Of a stretch of DNA of 64,000 nucleotides, positions 41,196 through 50,131 are shown in pieces; positions within the stretch are counted from its first letter, which is position 1; every line of letters begins with the position of its first letter. Source of the DNA: UBA12202 sp002691725 (GTDB lineage: Bacteria; Pseudomonadota; Alphaproteobacteria; Puniceispirillales; UBA1172). The translations under genes and the position numbers were made by a program. The notes beneath the pieces were generated by a model. That model was not told the DNA's origin, did not search any database, and saw only the letters and a list, made by a program, of their open reading frames with translations. The stretch lies in NCBI GenBank assembly GCA_965660675.1, contig CBFIAU010000004.1, positions 167,623-231,622 of the forward strand, read 5' to 3'.

Positions 41196-42383
41196 CTAAT
41201 TGCGTGTACTGATGTGATAGTCGGCTTTGGCTAGCCATTCGGGATTAATTTCAACCCCCCAGCCCGGCGCATCACTGACCGTGACCTTGCCATCCTCAAC
41301 CGTGTAAGGATCATGCGTGTAAAGCCCATATTGCCATGGATAATAGTCTGCGCCCTCAATCGACAGCTCCAGATATTTTCCGGGATGTGGCAATGCCCGC
41401 ATCAGGTGCATGGTGAATAATGTGACAAGCGATAAATTAGCGCAATGCGGGGTAACTGGCAAAGCCGCAGGTTTAGCCATCTTAACCACCTGCATCGTCC
41501 GGCACATGCCGCCTAGATACAAAATATCTGGCTGAATGATATCAACCGCCGGCATGGTGATGATCCGCTTCCATTGATTAAGATCATAATCCTGCTCACC
41601 GCCAGTCACCGCGATATCCAGCTTGCGCGTCACTTCTGCTGTTTGCTCCAGCTCCCAATACGGGCAAGGTTCTTCAAAATGCTCAAAGCCAGCATCGCTC
41701 ATCATCTGACCAATTGCGATGGCGCGGTCAGGCGAAAACCCTGAATTAGCATCTGCCAATAACGCGACATGATCTCCCATAGCCTTTCGCATATATGGGA
41801 TCATCGCCTCACTGCGGCCTGGCCATTCATCAATATCTCTGCCGCATTCAGCACCAACCCTGATCTTAAAGGCATCAAATCCAAACTGGCCACTAAGCGC
41901 TTTAAGCCGCTCTGCTTCGTCTTCGGGCGTGATATCTCGCCGCATGGATGAGGCATAGGCTCGCAAATCACCAGCGCTACCGCCAAGCAATGCCGCCACT
42001 GGCTTGCCTGCCATCTTGCCGCGTAAATCCCAAACCGCCGTATCAAGCCCTGCCATGGCTCGGCATAGATATGTCCCCGGATATTTATGTTCACGCAAAG
42101 GGATCAGATCAATGACCTGCTCAAGCGCATCAATCCCGCGGCCTAGCATCCATGGCGCGACTTGCCTATGCAGCACCTGACAAGACAGATCGCTGTTATA
42201 CGTCGATACTTGCCCCCAACCGGTCTGACCATTTTCAGCCGTCACCCGAACAAAGCCAATCAATGGCGTGGTAAAGGTTTCAATACTGGTAATGCGGACA
42301 TCCTGATCATCACCGCCAGCATCATAGTAATCGGCCATTGCACCAGAAGCAGAATATTGTGCAGCGGAATAAACTGTGGTCAT
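41196..42383 (-). CDS. Enolase-superfamily dehydratase, mandelate racemase subgroup
   Basis: About 395 residues from the ATG at 42383, whose ATGA overlaps the stop of the upstream GMC gene; GGAGAG precedes it. Active-site elements: K-x-R in FKIRVG, metal ligands in LLADANSG, HFEEPCPY and VTGGEQ, then D in DIIQPDIL and the catalytic histidine in VTPHCANLS. The His-Asp dyad marks the mandelate racemase subgroup, largely acid-sugar dehydratases. Thus it differs from the MLE-type enzyme at 9313. Translational coupling to a GMC oxidoreductase suggests oxidation of a sugar or alcohol to an acid that is then dehydrated (inference). Confidence 0.88.
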   Translation of the reverse strand: MTTVYSAAQYSASGAMADYYDAGGDDQDVRITSIETFTTPLIGFVRVTAENGQTGWGQVSTYNSDLSCQVLHRQVAPWMLGRGIDALEQVIDLIPLREHKYPGTYLCRAMAGLDTAVWDLRGKMAGKPVAALLGGSAGDLRAYASSMRRDITPEDEAERLKALSGQFGFDAFKIRVGAECGRDIDEWPGRSEAMIPYMRKAMGDHVALLADANSGFSPDRAIAIGQMMSDAGFEHFEEPCPYWELEQTAEVTRKLDIAVTGGEQDYDLNQWKRIITMPAVDIIQPDILYLGGMCRTMQVVKMAKPAALPVTPHCANLSLVTLFTMHLMRALPHPGKYLELSIEGADYYPWQYGLYTHDPYTVEDGKVTVSDAPGWGVEINPEWLAKADYHISTRN

Positions 42384-43993
42384 TTTCGGCTCTCCATGAT
42401 CAGTTGCGCCGCCCGCCACGCCAGCATCATCGTAGGCGCATTCGTGTTTGCCGATGTGATATTGGGAAAGACAGAGGCATCAACAACACGCAATCCATCA
42501 ACTCCAAAGACGCGCAATTCATGATCAACAACAGCCGTTTTCGCATTTGCCCCCATCCGGCAGGTGCCGACAGGATGAAACACCGTGCCACATCTTTTAC
42601 GAAAATCATCAAGCATATCATCTTCACTCATCTGAGACACATCCTCACCAAAAGGCGTATCAATCAGCTGCTTTATGCTCTCTGTATTGGCAAAAGCGCG
42701 GCATAATTTTGCCCCATCTATGACCATCTGACAATCCTGATTTGTGGCTAGGGAGTTTGGCTGGATAAGCGGTTTAGCCGCCGCGTCTGCATGGCTGATT
42801 TGCACCTGCCCCCGGCTCGTTGGGCGGGCTGGCGAAAAGCCGATGATAAATCCGGGGAAGGGATCGGTATTAATGATCGTGCGCGTGCCTTTAGGCGTTG
42901 TTGTATAGGTGACAGGGTTGAAATAGACCTGTTGATCTGGCCTGTCTAAATCAGGTCGGCTGCGAAAATAGCCGCCGCATTGATTGACCGAAAGTGCCAT
43001 TGGCCCGCGCCTTGCTAGCGCATATTGCAAGGCAAGTTTGATCCGTCCAGACCAGGAATGAAGAACATTATTTAGCGTTGGCTGATTGGCCTTGAAGAAA
43101 TAATTAAGCCCTAAATGATCTTGCATATGGGCGCCAACATTGGGATTATCGATCACAGGCGTGATCCCATGGGGGCTAAGCTTGTTGCCATCACCAATTC
43201 CCGAACGCTGCAAAATCATTGGGCTAGCAACCGCACCTGCGGATAAAATAATCTCATCCCTCGCCCTCACCATATGGGTCTTGCCGCGCCACTGAAATGA
43301 AACAGCAACCGCGTGATTATCTTCAAAATGGATACGATCAACCAAGGCGTTGACACGCAAATCCAGATTTTTACGGCGCAGAGCTGGTTTCAAAAACGCT
43401 CTCGAGGACGCATTCCGGCGACCATTTTTGGTATTAATGCGATAGCTAATAGCGCCTTCAAATGGCGCCTTATTATAATCATCTTGGCGGGGATAATTAA
43501 GCTCATCCGCGGCTTCAAAAAAATACTTTGTCGTTGGGTGAATTTGATCTGAAATATCCTGTACCGTCATCAGGCCAGACCCTGTTTTCGTGCCATCAGG
43601 GGTGATCTGTGTTTCCATCGCCTCAAATGCAGAAAACACCGTATCCGCGTTCCAGCCCATCGCCCCCGCATCTTGCCAGTCATCAAAATCATGGGGCAAG
43701 CCGCGCGCATAGATCATGGCATTAATTGCCCCCGAGCCGCCAACCACCTTACCGCGTGGCCAATATATTTTGCGGTCATGGAGCATTGGCTCAGCCTCGG
43801 TTTCATATTGCCAGTTGAGGTCTGGATGGAAAAAGGTTTTGCCATAGCCAATGGGGATATGTAGCCAGGGTGAGGTATCCTTACCGCCAGCCTCCAGCAC
43901 CAGAATGCGCTTGGATTGATTAGCACTTAATTGCCCAGTCAACACGCATCCCGCTGAGCCAGCACCAATAATTATCTTGTCAAAAACTTCCAT
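42380..43993 (-). CDS. GMC family FAD-dependent oxidoreductase (choline dehydrogenase-like)
   Basis: 537 residues. FAD motif IIGAGSAGCVLTGQL at the N-terminus; GMC signature 1 is WPRGKVVGGSGAINAMIYARG (about residue 82-102, Arg and Gly pattern) and signature 2 is GAVASPMILQRSGIG (about 262). The catalytic His-Asn pair is in FHPVGTCRMG and ITSANTNAPTMMLA near the C-terminus. Such enzymes oxidise alcohols; choline, polyethylene glycol and sugar alcohols are known substrates. It is coupled to the enolase-type dehydratase downstream. No BetB or BetI gene is adjacent, so a betaine role is not supported. Confidence 0.9.
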   Translation of the reverse strand: MEVFDKIIIGAGSAGCVLTGQLSANQSKRILVLEAGGKDTSPWLHIPIGYGKTFFHPDLNWQYETEAEPMLHDRKIYWPRGKVVGGSGAINAMIYARGLPHDFDDWQDAGAMGWNADTVFSAFEAMETQITPDGTKTGSGLMTVQDISDQIHPTTKYFFEAADELNYPRQDDYNKAPFEGAISYRINTKNGRRNASSRAFLKPALRRKNLDLRVNALVDRIHFEDNHAVAVSFQWRGKTHMVRARDEIILSAGAVASPMILQRSGIGDGNKLSPHGITPVIDNPNVGAHMQDHLGLNYFFKANQPTLNNVLHSWSGRIKLALQYALARRGPMALSVNQCGGYFRSRPDLDRPDQQVYFNPVTYTTTPKGTRTIINTDPFPGFIIGFSPARPTSRGQVQISHADAAAKPLIQPNSLATNQDCQMVIDGAKLCRAFANTESIKQLIDTPFGEDVSQMSEDDMLDDFRKRCGTVFHPVGTCRMGANAKTAVVDHELRVFGVDGLRVVDASVFPNITSANTNAPTMMLAWRAAQLIMESRK

Positions 43994-44088
43994 TAGAACA
44001 TCACATAAAAGATATCAGTACGCCGAATTATCGTCATATTTATGTAATATTGTCGATAGTGATTTAGAATTTTTTGTGTTTTAATGAA

Positions 44089-45813
44089 TTATTCTGCTGA
44101 CATAGCCTGAAACTGGGCTGCTGTCATCCAGCATGACAGGTAATAGGTTCCGTTGGATATTTTCTGACCCAAGGCTGTTTTGCTAATCGACTGATCATTC
44201 GCAGGCAAGGCCTTGATACCGTTACTGTCGAGCAAGCCGCTTAAAACATTTGCCTTAATCCCAAAATTGGTATTTTCCGGAATATCGCCAAAATGTTCCA
44301 TGAGATATTCGGCATCTAATTTAGCCACTGCCACGCCAACAAGGTTGCCGTAATCATCCAGAATAGGGCCGCCGCTATTACCGCTTTGCAGAGCAGCATC
44401 AATCTGAATATTGGAATAGTCGTTGCCGATACCTGTCAGCGAGCTGATAATGCCTTTGGTGACCTTAACAGATGAGCTAATCTCATGCCCAAATGGATAG
44501 CCCGCAACGTAAATATCTTGCAACAATTGAGGACGTTTATCGGTTAAGGCAAATACCGCTTTAGGTTCAAAATCTGCTTTCAGCAAAGCCAGATCATTTT
44601 TTGGATCAAAGGTGATAATGGTAAGCGGATATTCCCAGCCCTGGTCATGCAGAACAACTTCCTGGCATCCTTCAATGACATGAAAATTGGTTACTAAATG
44701 CCCGTCATCAGATACCGCAAAGCCACTACCTGAGGCGGCGAATTGCAATTTATCATCTGAGCTTGCTGAAGGGGTATCTAATGCTGGCGGAAGTTGCGCT
44801 GCATCATCGCTATCTAGTTCATTCTGATCTGGCGACGGCACACCGCCAAATTGCGCCGGGTCTTGCCATTCATCATCAAGCCACTGCCCGGATTCAACAC
44901 TCGCATCAGGGTAAGTCGCAATAGCATAGCCATTAAGCCGGTCATCGCTAAACATGCCAACATCAATGCGGCCATCAGTCCAGATATAAGTGCCGACGCC
45001 TTTGAAGTCACTATCGCTATTCATGCCGGCATAGATATCACCAGCAGAATTGGTTCCCTCACCATAAATATAGACCCCAAAACCATCACGAAAGCCATCG
45101 CGGAAATCGCCAACATATCGGCTGCCATTGTCATAAATATAGGTGCCAAAGCAATCACTGGAATAGGCAACAGGATCACCTAAACAGGCTGGCAGAACGC
45201 CCGAATTACTCTGGCTGAAAACGGTTTTGCGTGAGGCTATGAGTTCATCATCTTGCCACACCCCTTCGTCTATTGTGCCGTCTGTGTAAACAACAATAGC
45301 ATCACCATTTAGGACGCCATCAGCAAACTCACCCATATCAATGCGGCCATCTGACCAGACATAGGCGCCAATTCCAGACCGAATGTCACTCTTGAAATCG
45401 CCAATATACATATCGCCATTGTCGAATATATAGACACCATGGCCTTCAAATTTGCCCTTACGGAAGCGGCCAATAAACATATCACCGCCTGTAAACTTAT
45501 AGACGCCGTGGCCATCACGCTTACCTTCACGATGCGCCCCAATATAACGGTGGCCATACCATTCTGATTTGGGGCCATAAATATAAGTGCCATGACCATG
45601 CCAGCCATTGTTCTGAACCTCACCAATATATTGGTCACCTGCAAACTCGGAATCTGCGCCAAAGGTAAATGTTAGAAAGCATTTATCATAAGGCGGGCCA
45701 GATGTGATTGAACAATCGGGCAAGGCAGATGCTATCGCAGCTGTCGGCAGAAACCAGACCCAGATCAAGAAAACTAATAACAACCTATACATAAACATAA
45801 GGTATGCTAGCAT
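44089..45813 (-). CDS. Secreted MORN-repeat protein fused to a trypsin-like serine protease
   Basis: 574 residues. A signal peptide lies at the N-terminus (hydrophobic about residues 9-30); the Met at residue 8 is a possible alternative start. Residues about 50-300 hold roughly nine MORN-like units, e.g. HGHGTYIYG, DGHGVYKFTGGDMFIG and EGHGVYIFDNGDMYIG, some degenerate. After a proline- and aspartate-rich linker (about 305-345), a trypsin-like domain follows: catalytic His in TNFHVIEG, Asp in PKNDLALLKA and Ser in QSGNSGGPILD. No PDZ domain is seen. It probably acts in the periplasm or at the envelope. MORN units plus protease in one chain is an uncommon combination. Confidence 0.88.
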   Translation of the reverse strand: MLAYLMFMYRLLLVFLIWVWFLPTAAIASALPDCSITSGPPYDKCFLTFTFGADSEFAGDQYIGEVQNNGWHGHGTYIYGPKSEWYGHRYIGAHREGKRDGHGVYKFTGGDMFIGRFRKGKFEGHGVYIFDNGDMYIGDFKSDIRSGIGAYVWSDGRIDMGEFADGVLNGDAIVVYTDGTIDEGVWQDDELIASRKTVFSQSNSGVLPACLGDPVAYSSDCFGTYIYDNGSRYVGDFRDGFRDGFGVYIYGEGTNSAGDIYAGMNSDSDFKGVGTYIWTDGRIDVGMFSDDRLNGYAIATYPDASVESGQWLDDEWQDPAQFGGVPSPDQNELDSDDAAQLPPALDTPSASSDDKLQFAASGSGFAVSDDGHLVTNFHVIEGCQEVVLHDQGWEYPLTIITFDPKNDLALLKADFEPKAVFALTDKRPQLLQDIYVAGYPFGHEISSSVKVTKGIISSLTGIGNDYSNIQIDAALQSGNSGGPILDDYGNLVGVAVAKLDAEYLMEHFGDIPENTNFGIKANVLSGLLDSNGIKALPANDQSISKTALGQKISNGTYYLSCWMTAAQFQAMSAE

Positions 45814-45877
45814 TGCTTTTATCTTATGTGAATAGATGGCAAACAGAAATTATATTAGAACAGGGTAATTTAGGGTC

Positions 45878-46540
45878 ATGGATGCACGAAAATATTTTGC
45901 TGAATGGTTAGGAACATTCTTTTTGCTCGCCACGGTCATAGGCTCAGGCATCATGGCAGAGCAATTGGCGGCCGGTAATACGGCCATTGCCTTGCTTGGC
46001 AACACTATCCCGACTGGCGCAATTCTGTTCGTATTGATCACGATGCTGGGGCCTATTTCGGGGGCGCATTTTAACCCTGCCGTGACTTTGACCTTCCTCA
46101 TCAAAGGGGAAATTGCGGTACGTCAGGCGAGCGGCTTTATCATCATGCAAATTCTTGGCGGGTTAGCTGGCATGATGGCGGCGCATCTGATGTTTGATCT
46201 GCCGATCTGGCAAATATCCGAAAAGGCACGCCATGGTATTGGCCAATGGTCAGGTGAGCTGATTGCCACATTTGGGCTGGTGGCGACGATCCTTGCCTGT
46301 GTTAAGTATCGGATTGAGGCGGTGCCAGCGGCCGTAGGGCTATATATAACAGCGGCGTATTGGTTTACATCCTCGACATCATTCGCTAATCCGGCGGTGA
46401 CCATTGCCCGTTCCTTCACCAACACGTTTTCAGGTATCAACCCCGCTGATATGCCAGGCTTTATCCTCTGTCAGATTATTGCCGCCACCATAGCAACCTT
46501 TGTCATGGGCTGGCTGTTATCTGGTGAGGATGACGGGTGA
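45878..46540 (+). CDS. Aquaporin / MIP family channel
   Basis: 220 residues with six membrane segments and both half-helix NPA motifs: HFNPAVTL (about residue 68) and FANPAVTIARSF (about 168), the latter with the conserved arginine of the selectivity filter. The N-terminal AEWLGTFFLLATVIGSG is typical. The glycerol-facilitator aspartate after the second NPA is absent (ARSF rather than ARD), so water or small neutral solutes are more likely. AqpS-like arsenite channels have similar size, but no ars genes are adjacent. Divergent from the MORN protease gene with a 64-base spacer. Confidence 0.9.
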   Translation: MDARKYFAEWLGTFFLLATVIGSGIMAEQLAAGNTAIALLGNTIPTGAILFVLITMLGPISGAHFNPAVTLTFLIKGEIAVRQASGFIIMQILGGLAGMMAAHLMFDLPIWQISEKARHGIGQWSGELIATFGLVATILACVKYRIEAVPAAVGLYITAAYWFTSSTSFANPAVTIARSFTNTFSGINPADMPGFILCQIIAATIATFVMGWLLSGEDDG

Positions 46541-46616
46541 TGCGTCGCCTCTAAACAATTGCTTTGCAATTATAGGGTGTTATCCCCTACCATAGCCTGA
46601 TGAGACGACATCAGAC

Positions 46617-47600
46617 ATGCTTATGTTAAAGCGCCTTATCTTGACAGGTCCTGTGATGGCGGCGCTTTGTGCCATGTTTGCGGTGACGTTTTTCACGCTC
46701 AATGACGTTTCAATCAAGCTGTTATCTGGCGGCTATGCCCTGCATCAAATCATGTTGATCAGATCGATTATCGGCTTGCTGGTTCTGTTGATCATATTCA
46801 TGCCTATGCAAGGCGGCTTTACTATTCTGAAAACAAAACAGCTCGGCTTTCATCTCATGCGCGGCATGGCGGTGGTGTTTGCAAATCTGACATTTTTTCT
46901 GGGGTTGGCGGAATTATCCGTCGCTGAAGCAACGGCGATCTTTTTCATCAGCCCGCTTCTCATCACGCTATTTTCGATCATTTTTCTGAAAGAACAGGTC
47001 GGGGTTCACCGCTGGTCGGCTCTGGTCATAGGGCTGATTGGCATTCTGATTATCCTGCGTCCCGGAACAGATGCCTTTAAGCTGACCTCGCTATTGCCGA
47101 TTGCCGCCGCTTTTGGTTATGCGGCGCTTAATGTCATGACCCGTTATAGCGGCAAAACAGAGAGCGCCTTGACCATGTCATTTTATATTCAGGTCACATT
47201 AATCACGATCAGCCTTATGTTCTGGGTTTTTGTTGGTGATGGCCGCTATGCTGACCCTGACAGCATGGCGTTATATTTCTTGCTGCGGGAATGGACTGTC
47301 CTTGATCTGACAGATTGGTATCTGTTTTTGATTATCGGTTTCGGTAGCGCCACTGGCGGGTTTTTGATTGCCCAAGCCTATCGCCAAGCTGAGGCGGCTT
47401 ATGTTGCGCCATTTGAATATATTGCTATGCCGCTTTCCATTTTCTGGGGGTATATGATTTTTCAAACTATTCCAGATGGGCAATCGCTATTTGGCATGGC
47501 GCTAGTCGTGGGATCAGGGCTTTATTGTGTATGGCGGGAGTCGATCAAGCATAAAGACATTCATGATGAGCCGCGCGGCTCCCCCCGATATCGCCGCTAG
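46617..47600 (+). CDS. EamA/DMT family transporter
   Basis: 327 residues with ten predicted membrane segments in two five-helix EamA halves. The first half ends with the family pattern AEATAIFFISPLLITLFSIIFLKEQV (about residue 102-127) and the second with a matching AEAAYVAPFEYIAMPLSIFWGY (about 260). It is a drug/metabolite-type carrier, similar to RarD/S-adenosylmethionine-uptake-like proteins, with substrate unknown. Start ATG at 46617, or two codons later. It converges with the nitrilase gene, eight bases between stops. Confidence 0.9.
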   Translation: MLMLKRLILTGPVMAALCAMFAVTFFTLNDVSIKLLSGGYALHQIMLIRSIIGLLVLLIIFMPMQGGFTILKTKQLGFHLMRGMAVVFANLTFFLGLAELSVAEATAIFFISPLLITLFSIIFLKEQVGVHRWSALVIGLIGILIILRPGTDAFKLTSLLPIAAAFGYAALNVMTRYSGKTESALTMSFYIQVTLITISLMFWVFVGDGRYADPDSMALYFLLREWTVLDLTDWYLFLIIGFGSATGGFLIAQAYRQAEAAYVAPFEYIAMPLSIFWGYMIFQTIPDGQSLFGMALVVGSGLYCVWRESIKHKDIHDEPRGSPRYRR

Positions 47601-47608
47601 TTTTGGCT

Positions 47609-48436
47609 TTATTCGGATTGTGATAATTTCTGATATTCTTCTAAATACGGCAGACGAGATTGCGCCGCTTTCACCGCATCGCGGCTAATTCTGGCGCGAA
47701 TAGCCATGCCGTTCTCACCACCATCAGCCCGCGCAAGGTCAGTGCCAGTGGGGGAGATGATACAGCTCCTCCCCAGAAATCCTAATCCCTTATCAGCGCC
47801 GCAATGATTGGCATAGGCGACATAAATGCCATTTTCAAAGCCGCGGGCAGGGATCACACGGTCAGCAACCACAGCCCATTGATCAGATAAAGCCGTCGGC
47901 ACCAAAACCAATTCAGCGCCCTCTCTTACGCCTTCATCTGGCATTGCCATCGCGCGCATAAGTTCAGGAAACTCGGCGTCATAGCAAATCAGTATCCCAA
48001 CCTCAATCTCATGAAAACGAAAGCGCGTCATCTGATCGCCTTTAGCAAAGAGCGCGGTTTCAAACCCCGGCGGGATCGCAAGCTTCCGGTGATTGGCAAG
48101 TGACGCGCCAGAAGCATCAATGACCTGCGCCGAATTATATATCCGGCCATCCGCGCGTTCAGCATAGCCATAGGCGATTGCGACCTGATGCTGGCGCGCT
48201 AGATGAGCCATGGATTGAAAAAACAGCCCATCTGAGGCTTCGGCACAATGTGGAATAATATCTGCCGCGTTGTAGCCAGTCTGAAACAGCTCAGGCAGCA
48301 GAATGAGATCAATATCAGCCAGATCAGATTGGCCAAGACGCTCATCCAGCCATGCCAGCCGATCAGACGGCAGCCCCAGATCAGCAGGTGTTTGCCAGAT
48401 CATCAGCTCAAACGCCGCATCTATTAAGGGAGTCAT
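47609..48436 (-). CDS. Carbon-nitrogen hydrolase (nitrilase superfamily)
   Basis: 275 residues. The triad is seen as Glu in LLPELFQTGYN (about residue 50), Lys in NHRKLAIPPGFE (about 116) and Cys in ILICYDAEFPELMRA (about 149). The group is an amidase type rather than a true nitrilase, and resembles carbamoyl- or omega-amide hydrolases. It starts four bases after the M24-family gene upstream, forming a two-gene operon, so both probably act on one nitrogenous compound. The encoded protein differs clearly from AguB at 27573. Confidence 0.88.
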   Translation of the reverse strand: MTPLIDAAFELMIWQTPADLGLPSDRLAWLDERLGQSDLADIDLILLPELFQTGYNAADIIPHCAEASDGLFFQSMAHLARQHQVAIAYGYAERADGRIYNSAQVIDASGASLANHRKLAIPPGFETALFAKGDQMTRFRFHEIEVGILICYDAEFPELMRAMAMPDEGVREGAELVLVPTALSDQWAVVADRVIPARGFENGIYVAYANHCGADKGLGFLGRSCIISPTGTDLARADGGENGMAIRARISRDAVKAAQSRLPYLEEYQKLSQSE

Positions 48437-48440
48437 GAGA

Positions 48441-49598
48441 TTAGCCTTTGCTTAACAAAATCTGCCGCGGATATTCTGTCAGATATTCATATCCATCTTT
48501 GGTGACAACAATGGAATCGCCAATTCGGCCTGCTGTTTTGCCATCAATGGAAATGCCGCCATCAACCGCAAAGGTCATGCCTTCAGCTAGAATAGTTTTA
48601 TCACCATCTTTTAATTCAGGCGCTTCCAGATAAGCAGCTCCGATCGATCGGCCAGTCCGATATCCAGTGGCATAGCCGCGCGCTTGATAGACAGCATTGG
48701 CGGCAAAGGCAACTTCCTCAGCAATAACCCCCGGCTTGATGCTGTGGATAGCGGCTTGCTGTGCGTCGATAGCCACCTGCTGAACATCACGGTCAATATC
48801 ACGGATATCACCTATATGAAACATGCGGTCAAAACCAAGCTTATATTGCTTAAACTGCGCCATATTACAGAAACAGAAATATACCGGATCAAACTTAGCA
48901 TAGGTTTTCACGCTAGCGCGGCGATGCACCATTGAGGTATCGGCACCGCTTTGTAGAATCTGCAGATTATGGATCATGGGTGAGATAAATCGCTCCCATC
49001 CCTTATCGGTCAGAAACTCCGCCGCTTTGCGTGACCCTGCATGTATCACGGCAAGCGCGGATTCGTATTCGGGCAGACCTTCACCAAGGCTGTCATGCGC
49101 CGCCACCATCATCGCCCCAGCAATAGCCCCAGCCTGTTTCATGACGCTAATCTCAAGATCAGATTTGATCATCCGCAACGCCCCAAGGATTGACGAGATA
49201 TCATTAAGCGCAATATCTGGATAGGCTTCATCGAGATAGTTACGGATAATCGCCGGAATAGAATGGCGTTCTATCCATAGCGCAGAAGGCGGCTTGCCAA
49301 TCGCCGCCGATAAGGCTTTGCCCCATGTATTAGTGCCAAAATCTTCCCACGTTTTGACATCCGATACCCATGTCATCGCCGCCACCATTTCAGACTCCAT
49401 CAATGGGGTGATAACAACAGGGTCTTTATCAGCATAGACAATCAGCATGGTTGGGCGTCCAAACTCAACCCCCAGATACCCCCAAAACCCGGCCAGATAG
49501 GCAATCGAGCTTTCATCCGTGAATAGTGCAAGGGGAATATTGTTTTCAGCCAAGCGGTGTTGCAAGGCATGGTGGCGGGCTTTGGCTTCTTCCAGCAT
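48441..49598 (-). CDS. M24-family (creatinase/ectoine hydrolase-like) protein lacking metal ligands
   Basis: 385 residues with creatinase N-terminal domain and pita-bread C-terminal domain. In metal-dependent M24 peptidases the histidine of G-H-x-I-G, the glutamate before P/G and the last glutamate bind metal; here they are Arg (TGRSIG), Asp (FAVDGGI) and Gly (RIGDSIVV). The two aspartates are not clearly kept either. So it is not an aminopeptidase P. Creatinase is likewise metal-free, and hydrolysis of a small amide or cyclic compound such as ectoine is plausible. It is co-transcribed with a nitrilase-family amidase, which would act next. The exact substrate is unknown. Confidence 0.85.
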   Translation of the reverse strand: MLEEAKARHHALQHRLAENNIPLALFTDESSIAYLAGFWGYLGVEFGRPTMLIVYADKDPVVITPLMESEMVAAMTWVSDVKTWEDFGTNTWGKALSAAIGKPPSALWIERHSIPAIIRNYLDEAYPDIALNDISSILGALRMIKSDLEISVMKQAGAIAGAMMVAAHDSLGEGLPEYESALAVIHAGSRKAAEFLTDKGWERFISPMIHNLQILQSGADTSMVHRRASVKTYAKFDPVYFCFCNMAQFKQYKLGFDRMFHIGDIRDIDRDVQQVAIDAQQAAIHSIKPGVIAEEVAFAANAVYQARGYATGYRTGRSIGAAYLEAPELKDGDKTILAEGMTFAVDGGISIDGKTAGRIGDSIVVTKDGYEYLTEYPRQILLSKG

Positions 49599-49643
49599 GA
49601 GGTCTTCCTTGAGTCAATTTTAAGTTAATCAATATGACTCAAT

Positions 49644-50084
49644 TTATTTCACGCGATAGGACTTATGACAAGAAGAACAGCTATCCGAAGTCATTTTAAT
49701 TGCTGCCATGATAGCGGATTTATCCTCAGCTAGCGCGGCTGCATTAATGGCACTTGCGGCATTAACATAATTTTCCACAGCAGCAGCAAAACCATCAGGA
49801 TCAGACCAGATGGTATCGGCGGCTTCCGAAGGCGGCATATTGCTGCCAGCGGGGAAATATTCAGGCATGCTAAGCCCCCATTGCTCAAGCGATTGTGATA
49901 ATGATGCTGCCATTTCATAATCGCCATCTCGCGCCGCTTTGATCAATGCTTTGAAGTCTTGCTGACTTTGTTTGAAGCCATCCATGCGCGTTTTAACAAC
50001 TCCTGTCGCCCCTTCATGCGCTAGCGCGGCAGTGACCGTTAAGACAACACTTATGACAATTGATTTAATAGCAAACTTACTCAT
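49644..50084 (-). CDS. Cytochrome c' (class II c-type cytochrome)
   Basis: 146 residues with a signal peptide (hydrophobic about residues 7-21, ALA cleavage). The mature four-helix protein ends with the heme site CSSCHKSYR, the C-terminal position expected for class II cytochromes c. Residues around 30-50 (TRMDGFKQSQQDFKALIKAA) form helix 1. Such periplasmic cytochromes bind NO or act in electron transfer. It lies 45 bases downstream of the PQQ sugar dehydrogenase gene on the same strand, so it could accept its electrons (inference). Confidence 0.92.
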   Translation of the reverse strand: MSKFAIKSIVISVVLTVTAALAHEGATGVVKTRMDGFKQSQQDFKALIKAARDGDYEMAASLSQSLEQWGLSMPEYFPAGSNMPPSEAADTIWSDPDGFAAAVENYVNAASAINAAALAEDKSAIMAAIKMTSDSCSSCHKSYRVK

Positions 50085-50131
50085 TCCACCAACTTTTGTT
50101 TAACTGGTTTAGCCGCATCAGATGGATATGC

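Noticed and set aside
42380..43993. Naming the GMC oxidoreductase betA
   Set aside because: GMC motifs are general, and no betB, betI or betaine transport gene is adjacent.
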